In this document: positions 28,133-36,576 of the stretch, one piece after another
Position numbering within the stretch: the stretch's first letter is position 1
Layout: every line of letters starts with the position of its first letter
From: an uncultured Clostridium sp.
GTDB lineage: Bacteria; Bacillota; Clostridia; TANB77; CAG-508
DNA: 64,000 bases
Direction of reading: 5' to 3'
Assembly: GCA_902462295.1 (NCBI GenBank)
Contig: CABQAZ010000002.1
Span: 62,001-126,000 of the forward strand
Program-made: the position numbers and the translations under genes
Notes under the pieces: generated by a model
Database searches by the model: none
The model's input: only the letters and a program-made list of their open reading frames with translations
Told to the model about the DNA's origin: nothing

Positions 28133-29759
28133 TTAATATATTTTTAATTTTTCTAGTATTTTATATATTTTATCTCCTTTTGGTAGCATATATATATCTT
28201 CTTTATTGTAAATTTTTAATGCTACTACTGATGCTATATAAATTATTACAGCACATAATATTGATATTATTGTTACCATATTTCCAGGTCTTATTCCTTT
28301 TAATACCAAATAAATTGTATATGAACATATTCCCATTATTGCTGTTGCTAATGCAGGTTTTAAAACAAACTTTTTGAATGGTAGGTCTAGTTTTACATAT
28401 TTTTTTAATACATTAAATACAATCGTAAATGCAACTGCATGACAAGCTATAGAACCTATTGCAGCTCCATAAACATTTAATGATGGTATTGGTAATAAGA
28501 TTAAATTTAATATTAATTTAACTATACATCCTATTCCTAATGCAACTGCTGGAACCATCACTTTTCCAAATCCTTGTAATGCCCCATTTATAGTTTGATC
28601 CAAAATTGAAAATATTACTGATACTGCTATTAATTGAAGTAACAATGCACCTTGATTTGCATTTGGGTATAATAAGTTTAGTATAGGTTGTGCAAAAATT
28701 ATCATTCCAACTACACATGGAAGTCCTATTAACATTGAAGTTAATAATGAAAATGATGTTCTTTTAGTTGCTGTTTCTTTGTCATTTTTTGCTTTCGCAG
28801 CTGATATTGCAGGTACTAATGCTGTTGCAAATGCTATATTTATTGCAAGTGGTAAATTTGTTAATGTATCAACCTTTCCACTTAATTGTCCATATAATTT
28901 TGTAGCAACATCTGATGATAAATATGTACTTAAAATTCTTTTTACAGTAAATGAATCTATATTTTTATTAAATGATGTCATTATTGAGCTTAATGTTAAT
29001 GGAATAGATACCATTAATATTTTCTTTACTATTGTTTTTACATTTTCGTATTTGTAATTTGTTGAGCTTTGTATTTCATTTCCAATCTCTTTTCTTCTCA
29101 TTCTATAATAAATAAATAAATAAATGAAACTTGAAAATGTTGCAAGTGTTGTTGCTACATTTGCACCAGCAGCCATCATTTCTGTTGATGTTGAAGTAAG
29201 CACTGCTACTACTTCTACGATTACGATTGTTAAAATTGTTTTAAATATCTGTTCTAGTGTTTGTGCTCTTGCTGTAATTTTTAGTGTTCTTCTTCCATTA
29301 AAATATCCTCTAAATACTGATGAAATTGATACAAAAAATATTGCTGGTGCCAAAGCTACAAGTGTTAGCTCTGATTCTGGTATTTGTGTCCAATTATATG
29401 CAATAACATGTGCTCCAAAGAATAATAACATTGAACCTATTGCTCCGATTGTTCCAAATGTTGCAAGTGCAACTTTAAAAATTCTATTTGCACCTTTATT
29501 ATCTCCGAACAGCTAATCTTTCTGATACTAATTTTGATATTGCGTTAGGTACTCCTATTGATGATACTGTAAGTAATAATGCATATATCTGATAACCACT
29601 TGCATATATCGCATTTCCTGCATCTCCAAATCCCTCTCTATTTGTTAAATATAAAGTATATATCAATCCTAAAACTTTTATTAATATTTGCGAGAACATT
29701 ACTGTTACTACTCCTTGCATAAAAGTTTCTTTTTTTATTGTTCTTTTTTGTTCTGCCAT
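28133..29759 (-). pseudogene. SpoVB/MurJ-type polysaccharide or lipid II flippase, frameshifted
   Basis: The 5' part (29759-29499, 86 codons) encodes MAEQKRTIKKE and the first helices up to SKLVSERLA. It then runs into TAA. Without the shift, the next frame continues FGDNKGANRIFKVALATFG and on into the remaining ten or so helices, ending at 28133. Together they give about 540 residues, the normal size for SpoVB-like exporters of the MVF/MATE-like superfamily, which flip polyprenyl-linked sugars for wall or spore cortex. The break lies at about 29505-29512 and is equivalent to one extra base. It may be a true mutation or a sequencing/assembly error. The rest of the frame is undamaged, which favours a recent event or an error. 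Ribosome site AGGAGG. Confidence 0.85.
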
Positions 29760-29812
29760 GTGCTCCTCCTATAATAATTCTATGTTTTTTCTTTCGATTA
29801 ATTACTTATTAT

Positions 29813-30006
29813 TGTGATATACATATATATTAAAATAAATGAAAGGATTTTGTGTATCTAAGTTTAACGTTAGAAAATCTTATTTAATAAAATGAGGGAT
29901 GTTCAAACATTTATGTTTGAAAGAGGCTCATTTTATTAATTAGAATTTCAACGGAAAACTTAGCTTATCCAAAATTCTAGAATGTTTTTAATATATATGT
30001 ATATCA
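29813..30006. repeat. Long imperfect palindrome D (about 194 bases) upstream of rplM
   Basis: The ends GTGATATACATATATATTAAAA (29813-29834) and its complement (about 29985-30006) are perfect over 22 bases. Inside, GATTTTG/CAAAATTC, CTAAGTTT/AAACTTAG and AATAAAATGAG/CTCATTTTATT pair in turn, and the tip is TTCAAACAT-ttatg-TTTGAA. The whole thing folds into one rod. It lies between the divergent flippase and rplM promoters and encodes no protein. It shares no sequence with element A. A structured RNA such as a 6S-like molecule and a MITE are both possible; I cannot tell which. Confidence 0.65.
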
Positions 30007-30066
30007 CAAAATCAATGTAATTATATATATAAATGTTAAAATTATCAAGAACTTTTTCCAAATTTA

Positions 30067-30095
30067 TTGACAAATTCTTGTTTTTGTATTAAAAT
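30067..30095 (+). promoter_or_regulatory. SigA-type promoter of rplM-rpsI
   Basis: Perfect TTGACA, 17 bases, TAAAAT. Transcription would start near 30102 and leave a leader of about 150 bases. Confidence 0.82.
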
Positions 30096-30101
30096 TGTTA
30101 G

Positions 30102-30254
30102 GTATTATGTTAAAATATGATTTAAATATAAAACTTCTCCCCGGTAGTTTTATTAATTTAAATTTCATATAAAAAATAAGGATAATAAATTGTAACTTAG
30201 ACAGCAATTTATTAAGACTTAGAAAAAAATTAATTTAGGAGGGTAAATATTACC
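30102..30254 (+). promoter_or_regulatory. rplM leader with two hairpins, possible L13 autoregulatory site
   Basis: ATAAAACT (30128-30135) pairs with AGTTTTAT (30146-30153) around a CCCCGG-containing loop, and AATAAATTG (30184-30192) pairs with CAATTTATT (30204-30212). Ribosomal protein L13 leaders that bind their own product are known in Firmicutes. Position and length fit, but I cannot match the consensus from memory. The ribosome site AGGAGGG follows at 30237. Confidence 0.4.
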
Positions 30255-30689
30255 ATGAATAACGTTACATATAGTGCAAAAAAAGAAACAGTTGAAAGAA
30301 AATGGTATATAATTGATGCAGCTAACAAACCATTAGGTAGAGTTGCAACAGAAGCTGCAAGATTATTAAGAGGAAAACATAAACCAACTTTCACACCAAA
30401 TATTGATACAGGTGATAATGTTATAATTATCAATTGCAAAGATGTTGTATTAACAGGAAATAAAATGAATTCTAAAATTTACAGACATCACTCAGGTTAT
30501 ATTGGAGGAATGAAAGAAACTCCTGCATCAGTAATGCTTACAAAAAATCCAGAAAAAGCTATGACATTAGCTGTTAAAGGAATGTTACCACACAATTCTT
30601 TAGGAAGAAAAATGGCAACAAAATTAAGAGTATTCGCTGGTAGCGAACATAATTTACAAGCACAAAAACCAGAAATTTGGAATTATTAA
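30255..30689 (+). CDS. rplM: 50S ribosomal protein L13
   Basis: A 144-residue protein of the large subunit. Family segments ERKWYIIDAANKPLGR, LLRGKHKPTFTPNID and the GMLPHNSLGRKM motif are all present, and length is normal. It starts at ATG after AGGAGGG and is followed after 18 bases by rpsI, the near-universal pairing. Confidence 0.98.
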   Translation: MNNVTYSAKKETVERKWYIIDAANKPLGRVATEAARLLRGKHKPTFTPNIDTGDNVIIINCKDVVLTGNKMNSKIYRHHSGYIGGMKETPASVMLTKNPEKAMTLAVKGMLPHNSLGRKMATKLRVFAGSEHNLQAQKPEIWNY

Positions 30690-30707
30690 TAAGGAGGAAC
30701 TATTATA

Positions 30708-31109
30708 ATGGCTAAGTCAAATAAAATCGTATATATGGGTACAGGTAGAAGAAAAAGTTCAATAGCTAGAGTAAGATTAGTTGAAGGAACAGGAAAAATA
30801 ACAGTAAACGGAAAAGATGTTGAAGAATTTTTCGATTTAGAAACTTTAAAAGTTATTGTTAGACAACCATTAACAGTTACAAATACATTAGCAAAATATG
30901 ATGTAATTTGTTCAGTTCGTGGCGGAGGTGTTTCTGGTCAAGCCGGAGCTATTAGACATGGTATTGCTAGAGCTTTAAATGAAGCTAATTCAGAATATAG
31001 ACCAGCTTTAAAATCAAACGGATTCTTAACTAGAGATCCACGTATGAAAGAAAGAAAGAAATATGGTCTTAAAAAAGCTAGAAAAGCACCACAATTCTCA
31101 AAAAGATAA
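30708..31109 (+). CDS. rpsI: 30S ribosomal protein S9
   Basis: A 133-residue small-subunit protein whose C-terminal tail reaches the P-site tRNA. GTGRRKSSIARVRL at the start, VRGGGVSGQAGAIRHGIARAL in the core and the basic end KKARKAPQFSKR are diagnostic. AAGGAGG precedes the ATG. Second and last gene of the operon. Confidence 0.98.
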   Translation: MAKSNKIVYMGTGRRKSSIARVRLVEGTGKITVNGKDVEEFFDLETLKVIVRQPLTVTNTLAKYDVICSVRGGGVSGQAGAIRHGIARALNEANSEYRPALKSNGFLTRDPRMKERKKYGLKKARKAPQFSKR

Positions 31110-31123
31110 TATATTTTTTATAC

Positions 31124-31160
31124 AAAAAAACTCAGAAGTTACAAAACTTCCGAGTTTTTT
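31124..31160 (+). terminator. Terminator of rplM-rpsI
   Basis: AAAAAACTCAGAAGTT pairs with AACTTCCGAGTTTTTT around a 4-base loop, followed by T residues. Confidence 0.88.
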
Positions 31161-31185
31161 ATTTCTTAATGGTTTTTAGAATAAA

Positions 31186-31215
31186 TTTTATGGTAAGAGT
31201 TCTCACTGTAGTGGA
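31186..31215. repeat. Partial copy of element A (apical part)
   Basis: TTTTATGGTAAGAGTTC and, after a small gap, TAGTGGA match element A at 13011-13038, except for one two-base insertion and two or three changes. It lies just downstream, on the minus strand, of a terminator. The long outer arms of element A are absent here. Confidence 0.65.
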
Positions 31216-31220
31216 CAAGT

Positions 31221-31255
31221 AAAAACCTTAGAAACATTATATCTAAGGTTTTTTT
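31221..31255 (-). terminator. Hairpin overlapping the stop of the 220-residue membrane protein gene
   Basis: AAAAACCTTAGA pairs with TCTAAGGTTTTT around a 9-base loop. The minus-strand stop codon TAG lies within the stem. T tracts are present on both strands. Confidence 0.75.
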
Positions 31256-31905
31256 GTTCTTATTTTTTTCCATTCAACAGATATAGTCATTATGAATATT
31301 ACTACAATCGAAATTATTATAATCATTTTTTCTAGATTTATATTTATAGGTTTCTTTTTAACATTTAATAATACATTTCCAAAATATAAATCAAAATTTT
31401 CTAAATCTATTTGATTTTCTTCTTCTACACCATCATTATAAAAATTTATCAGTATTTGTTTTAAATCCTCTGGTATTTTTTCAGTCATCCCATAAATTTT
31501 TACAGTTTCTGGTATTGTTGCATTTTCATCTGTTGAATATGTATAATCTTGTAAATCTTTTAACATATCTATTGTATCAGAATCCAAATTAACAACATAC
31601 CAATACCCTTTATTAAATGCTATATAATACTTATCATTATTGAATTTCTTTATACTTTCTGAATTTTCATGTACTGTTGAAATTTCTTTTGTTAAGCCTT
31701 GTACCTCTAAATATGCATAACTTCCATCCTTATTATCAAGCTCATTATCTATTGTAAAATCTATAGCATTTGGCATTTTTTTACTTTTCTTATAAATTAT
31801 TGAAAAAGTAGCTCCTATTATAACTATTATGCATATTATATATCCTATTAATATCCAATTTAAAGTTATCTTTCTTTTCTTATTAACTTGACCATCATTG
31901 CTCAA
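31243..31905 (-). CDS. Membrane protein of unknown function, two terminal helices
   Basis: A 220-residue protein that I do not recognise. A basic start is followed by a helix at about 16-37, a mixed extracellular-looking domain of about 150 residues (AYLEVQGLTKEIST, YYIAFNKGYWYVVNLD), and a second helix at about 190-208 with a basic end. Both ends would then be inside the cell. The start is TTG, with AGGAG ten bases upstream. It is last in the queA-tgt operon, 36 bases after the DUF4321 gene. Confidence 0.7.
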   Translation of the reverse strand: MSNDGQVNKKRKITLNWILIGYIICIIVIIGATFSIIYKKSKKMPNAIDFTIDNELDNKDGSYAYLEVQGLTKEISTVHENSESIKKFNNDKYYIAFNKGYWYVVNLDSDTIDMLKDLQDYTYSTDENATIPETVKIYGMTEKIPEDLKQILINFYNDGVEEENQIDLENFDLYFGNVLLNVKKKPININLEKMIIIISIVVIFIMTISVEWKKIRTKKP

Positions 31906-31941
31906 TATACTTACTCTCCTTTTTATACTTGTATATTAATT

Positions 31942-32202
31942 TTAATATATTTTTTTGTACAAAAATATTGCTATTGCTAATCCTAGTATACTTGCTATAT
32001 TAATATGAATTGAAAATGCAAATGTTAAGCTTAAAACATTCATATTTAGTACAAAAGGATTATCTATTCCAAAGGATTGACCATATGATAACCAACTAAG
32101 CCAATCCACTTGTGATGCTACTTCTCCTAATAATCCTCCTATTACTAACCCTGCAAATATAAACAATATTACTATCCATGTACTTTTATCTCTTGTAGCC
32201 AT
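31942..32202 (-). CDS. DUF4321 family small membrane protein
   Basis: An 86-residue protein with two hydrophobic segments (about 9-28 and 58-84) separated by WLSYGQSFGIDNPFVLNMNVLSLTF. The pattern AGLVIGGLLGE followed by FG-x-x-NP and a final IAIFLYKKI is that of DUF4321, a conserved clostridial family without known function. GGAGGAA lies before the ATG. It lies 25 bases after the WG-repeat gene in the same operon. Confidence 0.8.
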   Translation of the reverse strand: MATRDKSTWIVILFIFAGLVIGGLLGEVASQVDWLSWLSYGQSFGIDNPFVLNMNVLSLTFAFSIHINIASILGLAIAIFLYKKIY

Positions 32203-32227
32203 CTTACTATTCCTCCATTTTTATATT

Positions 32228-33547
32228 TTATTTAGCTAGTTTCATTGCTAACCATTCTTCTATATTCATAGTCTTACTATTGACTGTCATATAAAATTTA
32301 TTTTCTCCTGTTGCTGTATTTGATTGCATGTATACAGAATCTAATATATAGCTTGGTATTAATTCTTCTCCATTTGATGTAATTAAATTATAAAACTTAT
32401 CTTTTTCAACTATAATAACTTTATAACTTGGTATTACAACTGCTGGATATGAGTTTGTTTCTTTTGCTGTAGAACAACCTATATTTGTATATTCAAAATC
32501 TTTTATTTTCTCTCCTTTTATATTAAATATCCCCCATAAGTCTTGATCATTTTTTACTGGGATTATATCATCTAATAATATATATTGATTATCTACTCCA
32601 TTTTGTTCATATTTTCCTTTATCTACTCCTATTTGTTTATAGCTAGGTTCTATTATTACCTTTCCTTTAGTATTCAAAATACCATATAAATTATTTTGTT
32701 TTACTAAATATAATCCATTTTTATTATCTATAATCTTTATTTGTTCATATACAATTCTTAATTTTACTGTTGAGTCTTTTCCTAAAACTCCATATTTACC
32801 ATTGCTTTTAACTAAAAAGTCTGATGTTGATGGTAAATATTTTATATCTTCATATTTACTTTCTAATAGATCTTCTCCAGTATTTACATTAACTACTCCA
32901 TATTGATCATTTGTATTTATTATCATCATATCGTCAAATATGGCCTGCCTATCAGCAAATACTTCTGATAATTTTTTTGTTTCTCCATCAATTTTTAATT
33001 GTGTTGCATAATAGTTATTTAAATAATCCATTGTATATATATTTATTCTGTTTTTTTCTAAATCATAATTTAATAATATATTAAATGCTTTTTCTGCTCC
33101 CTCTGGAGTTGTATATAATGTTCCATTTTCCTCAAATACCTTTTCTTTAAGATTTATATATTCATACTCTGTATCTTCTCTAGTCTTTACCAAAACATCT
33201 GAATCTTTTGAAAACATTGCGACCTCATATTCATTTTTTACATAACATTTAGTAGTATCTTCAGATTTCATTTTATAATCTCCATTATAATCCTCATAGT
33301 TTAAATACTTTGCTATTTTTCTTATTGGAATATATAATTTCTTCTCATTGTCTTCTTTTATATATATTATTTTTTCTATCTCATTATTCTTTTGTCCATC
33401 TATTGTTATTTTCATCATTGAATTTTTTAAGTACATTATTCCAACAATTATTGCTATAGTTATAACTACTAGCACTGCTATACAAATCCCTATAATAATA
33501 GTTAACTTTGATTTTTTTCTCTTTTCAACCTCTTCATACAATTCCAT
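32228..33547 (-). CDS. Membrane-anchored WG-repeat protein
   Basis: A 439-residue protein with a basic N terminus and one membrane segment (about 15-38), so the rest is probably outside. The first half (about 45-200) has no named domain, although the LYIPIRKIAKYLNY part resembles a copper-amine-oxidase-like stalk. The second half has WG-type repeats seen as QYGVVNVNTGE, KYGVLGKDS, LYGILNTKGKVIIEPSY and LWGIFNIKGEKI. These repeats usually build a beta-propeller-like surface of unknown ligand. It begins 11 bases after tgt and is part of that operon. Confidence 0.78.
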   Translation of the reverse strand: MELYEEVEKRKKSKLTIIIGICIAVLVVITIAIIVGIMYLKNSMMKITIDGQKNNEIEKIIYIKEDNEKKLYIPIRKIAKYLNYEDYNGDYKMKSEDTTKCYVKNEYEVAMFSKDSDVLVKTREDTEYEYINLKEKVFEENGTLYTTPEGAEKAFNILLNYDLEKNRINIYTMDYLNNYYATQLKIDGETKKLSEVFADRQAIFDDMMIINTNDQYGVVNVNTGEDLLESKYEDIKYLPSTSDFLVKSNGKYGVLGKDSTVKLRIVYEQIKIIDNKNGLYLVKQNNLYGILNTKGKVIIEPSYKQIGVDKGKYEQNGVDNQYILLDDIIPVKNDQDLWGIFNIKGEKIKDFEYTNIGCSTAKETNSYPAVVIPSYKVIIVEKDKFYNLITSNGEELIPSYILDSVYMQSNTATGENKFYMTVNSKTMNIEEWLAMKLAK

Positions 33548-33558
33548 GTATTTTCCTC

Positions 33559-34686
33559 CTATTTTTCATATCCATATTTTTTATAAAATTCTTCTTTAAA
33601 TGTCATTAAGTTATCATTTTCTATTTCTATTCTAACTCTTTCCATCAATTTAGTCAAGAACCTTAAATTATGAATTGAAAGCAATCTTACACCTAATATT
33701 TCATTTGCTTTTATTAAATGTCTTATATAAGCTCTTGTATAGTTTTTGCAAGTATAACAATCACATTCTGGATCTAATGGTGTCCAGTCCCTCTCATATG
33801 TTGCATTTCTTACTACAACTTTTCCATGTGATGTCATTGCAGTTCCATTTCTCGCTATTCTTGTTGGTAATACACAGTCACACATATCTATTCCTGCTAT
33901 TGCAGCTTCTATCAAATAATCTGGCGTTCCAACTCCCATCAAATATCTTGGCTTATTTTTCGGCATAAGTGGTGTTGTATATCTTAATATATCTAAAAAT
34001 TCTTCTTTAGGTTCTCCTACACTTATTCCTCCGATTGCATAACCTGGTAAATCTAATTCTATCAAGTCTTTTGCACTTTGACTTCTTAAATCCTTGAAAA
34101 ATCCTCCTTGAATTATTCCAAATAACCCTTGTTTGTCTTCTTGTTTATGTGCTTTCTTACATCTTTCTGCCCATCTTGTTGTTCTTTCCATAGAATTTTT
34201 TGTGTATTCATATGTTGATGGATATGGACAACATTCATCAAATGACATTATAATGTCTGCTCCTAAATCTTCTTCTATTTCCATTACTGATTCAGGAGAA
34301 AAGAAATGTTTACTTCCATCAAGATGTGATTTGAATTCTACACCTTCCTCTGATATAGTTCTTAATGCTCCTAAACTAAATACTTGAAATCCACCACTAT
34401 CTGTCAATATTGGTCTATTCCACTTCATAAAGTTGTGTAATCCCCCTGCTTCTTTTACTATTTTATTTCCTGGTCTTAAATATAAGTGATATGTATTTGA
34501 TAAAATAATTTCTGCTTTTACTTCTTCTTTTAATTCTTCTGGTGTCATTGATTTTACTGTTGCTTGTGTTCCAACGGGCATAAACACTGGTGTTTGTATA
34601 TCTCCATGTGGTGTGTGCACTATTCCTCTTCTTGCTCCAGTTTGTTTGCATTCATGTAATAGTTCATATGTTATTGCTGGTTTCAT
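33559..34686 (-). CDS. tgt: tRNA-guanine(34) transglycosylase
   Basis: A 375-residue enzyme that exchanges G34 for preQ1 in GUN-anticodon tRNAs. Visible are GTQATVKSMTPEEL near the start, the LTDSGGFQVFSL motif with an active-site Asp near 95, GGISVGEPKE, and the zinc-binding CDCYTC followed later by His (about 305-340). It is preceded by queA (19 bases) in the usual queuosine order. Genes for preQ1 synthesis are not in the window. Confidence 0.97.
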   Translation of the reverse strand: MKPAITYELLHECKQTGARRGIVHTPHGDIQTPVFMPVGTQATVKSMTPEELKEEVKAEIILSNTYHLYLRPGNKIVKEAGGLHNFMKWNRPILTDSGGFQVFSLGALRTISEEGVEFKSHLDGSKHFFSPESVMEIEEDLGADIIMSFDECCPYPSTYEYTKNSMERTTRWAERCKKAHKQEDKQGLFGIIQGGFFKDLRSQSAKDLIELDLPGYAIGGISVGEPKEEFLDILRYTTPLMPKNKPRYLMGVGTPDYLIEAAIAGIDMCDCVLPTRIARNGTAMTSHGKVVVRNATYERDWTPLDPECDCYTCKNYTRAYIRHLIKANEILGVRLLSIHNLRFLTKLMERVRIEIENDNLMTFKEEFYKKYGYEK

Positions 34687-34705
34687 TTTATCTTCTCCTA
34701 TTCAT

Positions 34706-35731
34706 TTAATTTATAAACATTGCATCTCCAAAGCTGAAAAATTTATATTTTTCTTTTACAGCTTCATTATATGCTTTCATTATATATTCTTTCCCTGCTA
34801 ATGCTGATACTAACATTAATAATGTTGATTCTGGTAAATGAAAATTTGTTATTAATCCATCTATACATTTGAATTTATATCCTGGATATATAAATATCTT
34901 TGTATCTCCTTCTATTGGTTCTACCATACCATTCTTTTCTGATGCAATTGTTTCTAATACTCTGCATGATGTTGTTCCAACTGCAATTATTTTTTTCCCT
35001 TGTCTTTTTGTTTCATTTATTTTATCTACGTCTTCTTGTTTTATATAAAAGTGCTCTGAGTGCATATCATGTTCTTCTATATTTACTACTTTTACTGGTC
35101 TGAATGTTCCAATTCCAACATGAAGTGTAACATTTGCTATTTTTACACCTTTTTCTTCTAACTTTTTTAATAACTCTTCTGTAAAGTGCAATCCTGCTGT
35201 TGGTGCTGCTGCAGAACCTTCATATTTTGCATATACAGTTTGATATCTATCATTTTCTTTTAATTCCTCATGTATATATGGTGGCAATGGCATTAATCCA
35301 ATTTGATCTAATATTTCATTAAATATTCCTTGATACTTAAATTGAACTTTTCTTGTTCCTCCTGGCATTGTATCTAGTATTTCCGCTTCTAACAAACCAT
35401 CTCCAAATATTACTTTTGTTCCAATGTGTAATTTATTTCCAGGTCTTACAATACTCTCCCAAATATCTCCTTCTATTCTGTTTAATAATAGAAATTCAAC
35501 TTGTGCTCCTGTCTCTTTTTTTCCATATAGTCTTGCTGGTAATACTTTTGTGTTGTTTCTTACTAAACAATCTCCTGGTTCTAAATAGTCAATTATATCT
35601 TTAAATATTTTATGTTCTATTGTTTGTTTTTTTCTATCTAATACCATTAATCTTGATTCATCTCTTTTTTCTAATGGTGTTTGTGCTATTAGTTCTTCTG
35701 GTAATTCATAACTAAATTCTGATACTTTCAC
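34706..35731 (-). CDS. queA: S-adenosylmethionine:tRNA ribosyltransferase-isomerase
   Basis: A 341-residue enzyme that moves the ribosyl part of AdoMet onto preQ1 in tRNA to give epoxyqueuosine. The conserved YELPEELIAQTP start, NNTKVLPARLYG, GSAAAPTAGLHFT and HVGIGTFRPV motifs are all present, and length is normal. It heads the operon queA-tgt-WG protein-DUF4321-membrane protein. Confidence 0.97.
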   Translation of the reverse strand: MKVSEFSYELPEELIAQTPLEKRDESRLMVLDRKKQTIEHKIFKDIIDYLEPGDCLVRNNTKVLPARLYGKKETGAQVEFLLLNRIEGDIWESIVRPGNKLHIGTKVIFGDGLLEAEILDTMPGGTRKVQFKYQGIFNEILDQIGLMPLPPYIHEELKENDRYQTVYAKYEGSAAAPTAGLHFTEELLKKLEEKGVKIANVTLHVGIGTFRPVKVVNIEEHDMHSEHFYIKQEDVDKINETKRQGKKIIAVGTTSCRVLETIASEKNGMVEPIEGDTKIFIYPGYKFKCIDGLITNFHLPESTLLMLVSALAGKEYIMKAYNEAVKEKYKFFSFGDAMFIN

Positions 35732-35798
35732 TTTTTTACTTACTAGCCCTATTTTATTTGAAAAGCTAGTATTCTCCCTTCTTCATTTTTACTTATAT

Positions 35799-35827
35799 AT
35801 TGTACTATTTTTTCTCTAATATTTCAA
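35799..35827 (-). promoter_or_regulatory. SigA-type promoter of queA
   Basis: On the minus strand TTGAAA, 17 bases, TACAAT, about 70 bases before queA. The leader has a CTAGC/GCTAG stem close to the start codon. Confidence 0.65.
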
Positions 35828-35849
35828 GTTTTATAGAACAAATAAAAAA

Positions 35850-35886
35850 AATAATATCTAGTTCTTATTTGAACCAAATATTACTT
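35850..35886 (-). terminator. Terminator of the heptad-repeat gene
   Basis: On the minus strand AGTAATATTTGGTTC pairs, with small bulges, to GAACTAGATATTATT and is followed by a long T run. Confidence 0.75.
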
Positions 35887-35910
35887 TTTAGTGTACTTTA
35901 TTTTTTCACA

Positions 35911-36363
35911 TTACATTTTTAATATTTTTTTCATATTTTCTACATTTGTGTCTCCTATTTTTTCTGATATTGCTATATCATATTTTATAAATACATCCAT
36001 AATTTCTTGATGGTCATTTTTTCTATTAATTTCATATTGAATCCATCTTTTTTCGTTTCTTTCCCAACGTTTGTCATTTTCTTCCCAACGTCTTTCATTC
36101 TCTTCCCAACGTTTTTCATTTTCTTCCCAACGTTTTTCATTTTCTTCCCAACGTTTTTCATTTTGCTCCCAACGTTTATCATTTTCTTCCCATTTTTTCT
36201 TATTTTCATCCCAACGCCTTAAATTTTCTTGCCAATGCTCATTTTCAATTTCTCTACTCTTTTTTATTTCTGCCCTTAACTCATTAAATTCTGCTACAGT
36301 TTGCACTTGAAAATTATTTAATGTTTGCAATATTTGTATTAACATTTCATTAGTATCTACCAT
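35911..36363 (-). CDS. Coiled-coil protein with ten WEENEKR heptads
   Basis: A 150-residue protein. Residues 43-112 are ten consecutive 7-residue units of the form [RK]WEEN[ED][KR], each with Trp at position 2. A heptad with a bulky residue and many Glu/Lys pairs is expected to form one long charged helix or coiled coil. The N-terminal 42 residues and the C-terminal 38 are also helical-looking, with no motif. AAGGAGG precedes the ATG and a terminator follows. I know no function; similar Trp/Glu heptad proteins in other bacteria are often near DUF3782-type or phage-like genes, but none lies here. Repeat number is likely to vary between strains. Confidence 0.7.
   Translation of the reverse strand: MVDTNEMLIQILQTLNNFQVQTVAEFNELRAEIKKSREIENEHWQENLRRWDENKKKWEENDKRWEQNEKRWEENEKRWEENEKRWEENERRWEENDKRWERNEKRWIQYEINRKNDHQEIMDVFIKYDIAISEKIGDTNVENMKKILKM
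36028..36237. repeat. Ten 21-base tandem repeats
   Basis: On the plus strand the unit is close to CATTTTCTTCCCAACGTTTTT, repeated in phase with the reading frame of the coiled-coil gene. The five central copies are nearly identical, with edge copies diverged, as expected when units are gained and lost by slippage. The other frames stay open across it, which produces false open reading frames. Confidence 0.85.
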
Positions 36364-36489
36364 ATAATTAACCTCCTTGAATTTTTATTGATTTAATAAT
36401 CTAAAAGATTTAAATTGTTTTCTATGTATGAATTAAATTCTCTTTTGAAATAATAAAAAGTACACCTTAGAATATATGCTATACAAAAA

Positions 36490-36518
36490 TAGAAGCATAT
36501 ATTAATAATATGCCTCTA
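36490..36518 (-). terminator. Probable terminator of ileS
   Basis: TAGAAGCATAT (36490-36500) pairs with ATATGCCTCTA (36508-36518) with one mismatch, followed on the minus strand by TTTTTG. It lies about 60 bases after the ileS stop. Confidence 0.65.
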
Positions 36519-36576
36519 TTATATATTCTCATTTTGCTATTGTCAAGAACTTTTTGTCACAAATCCGACATTCATT

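Noticed and set aside
35985..36310. Open frames in the other phases and on the plus strand across the 21-base repeat
   Set aside because: A repeat unit divisible by three keeps several frames open. Only the WEENEKR frame has a ribosome site and terminator.
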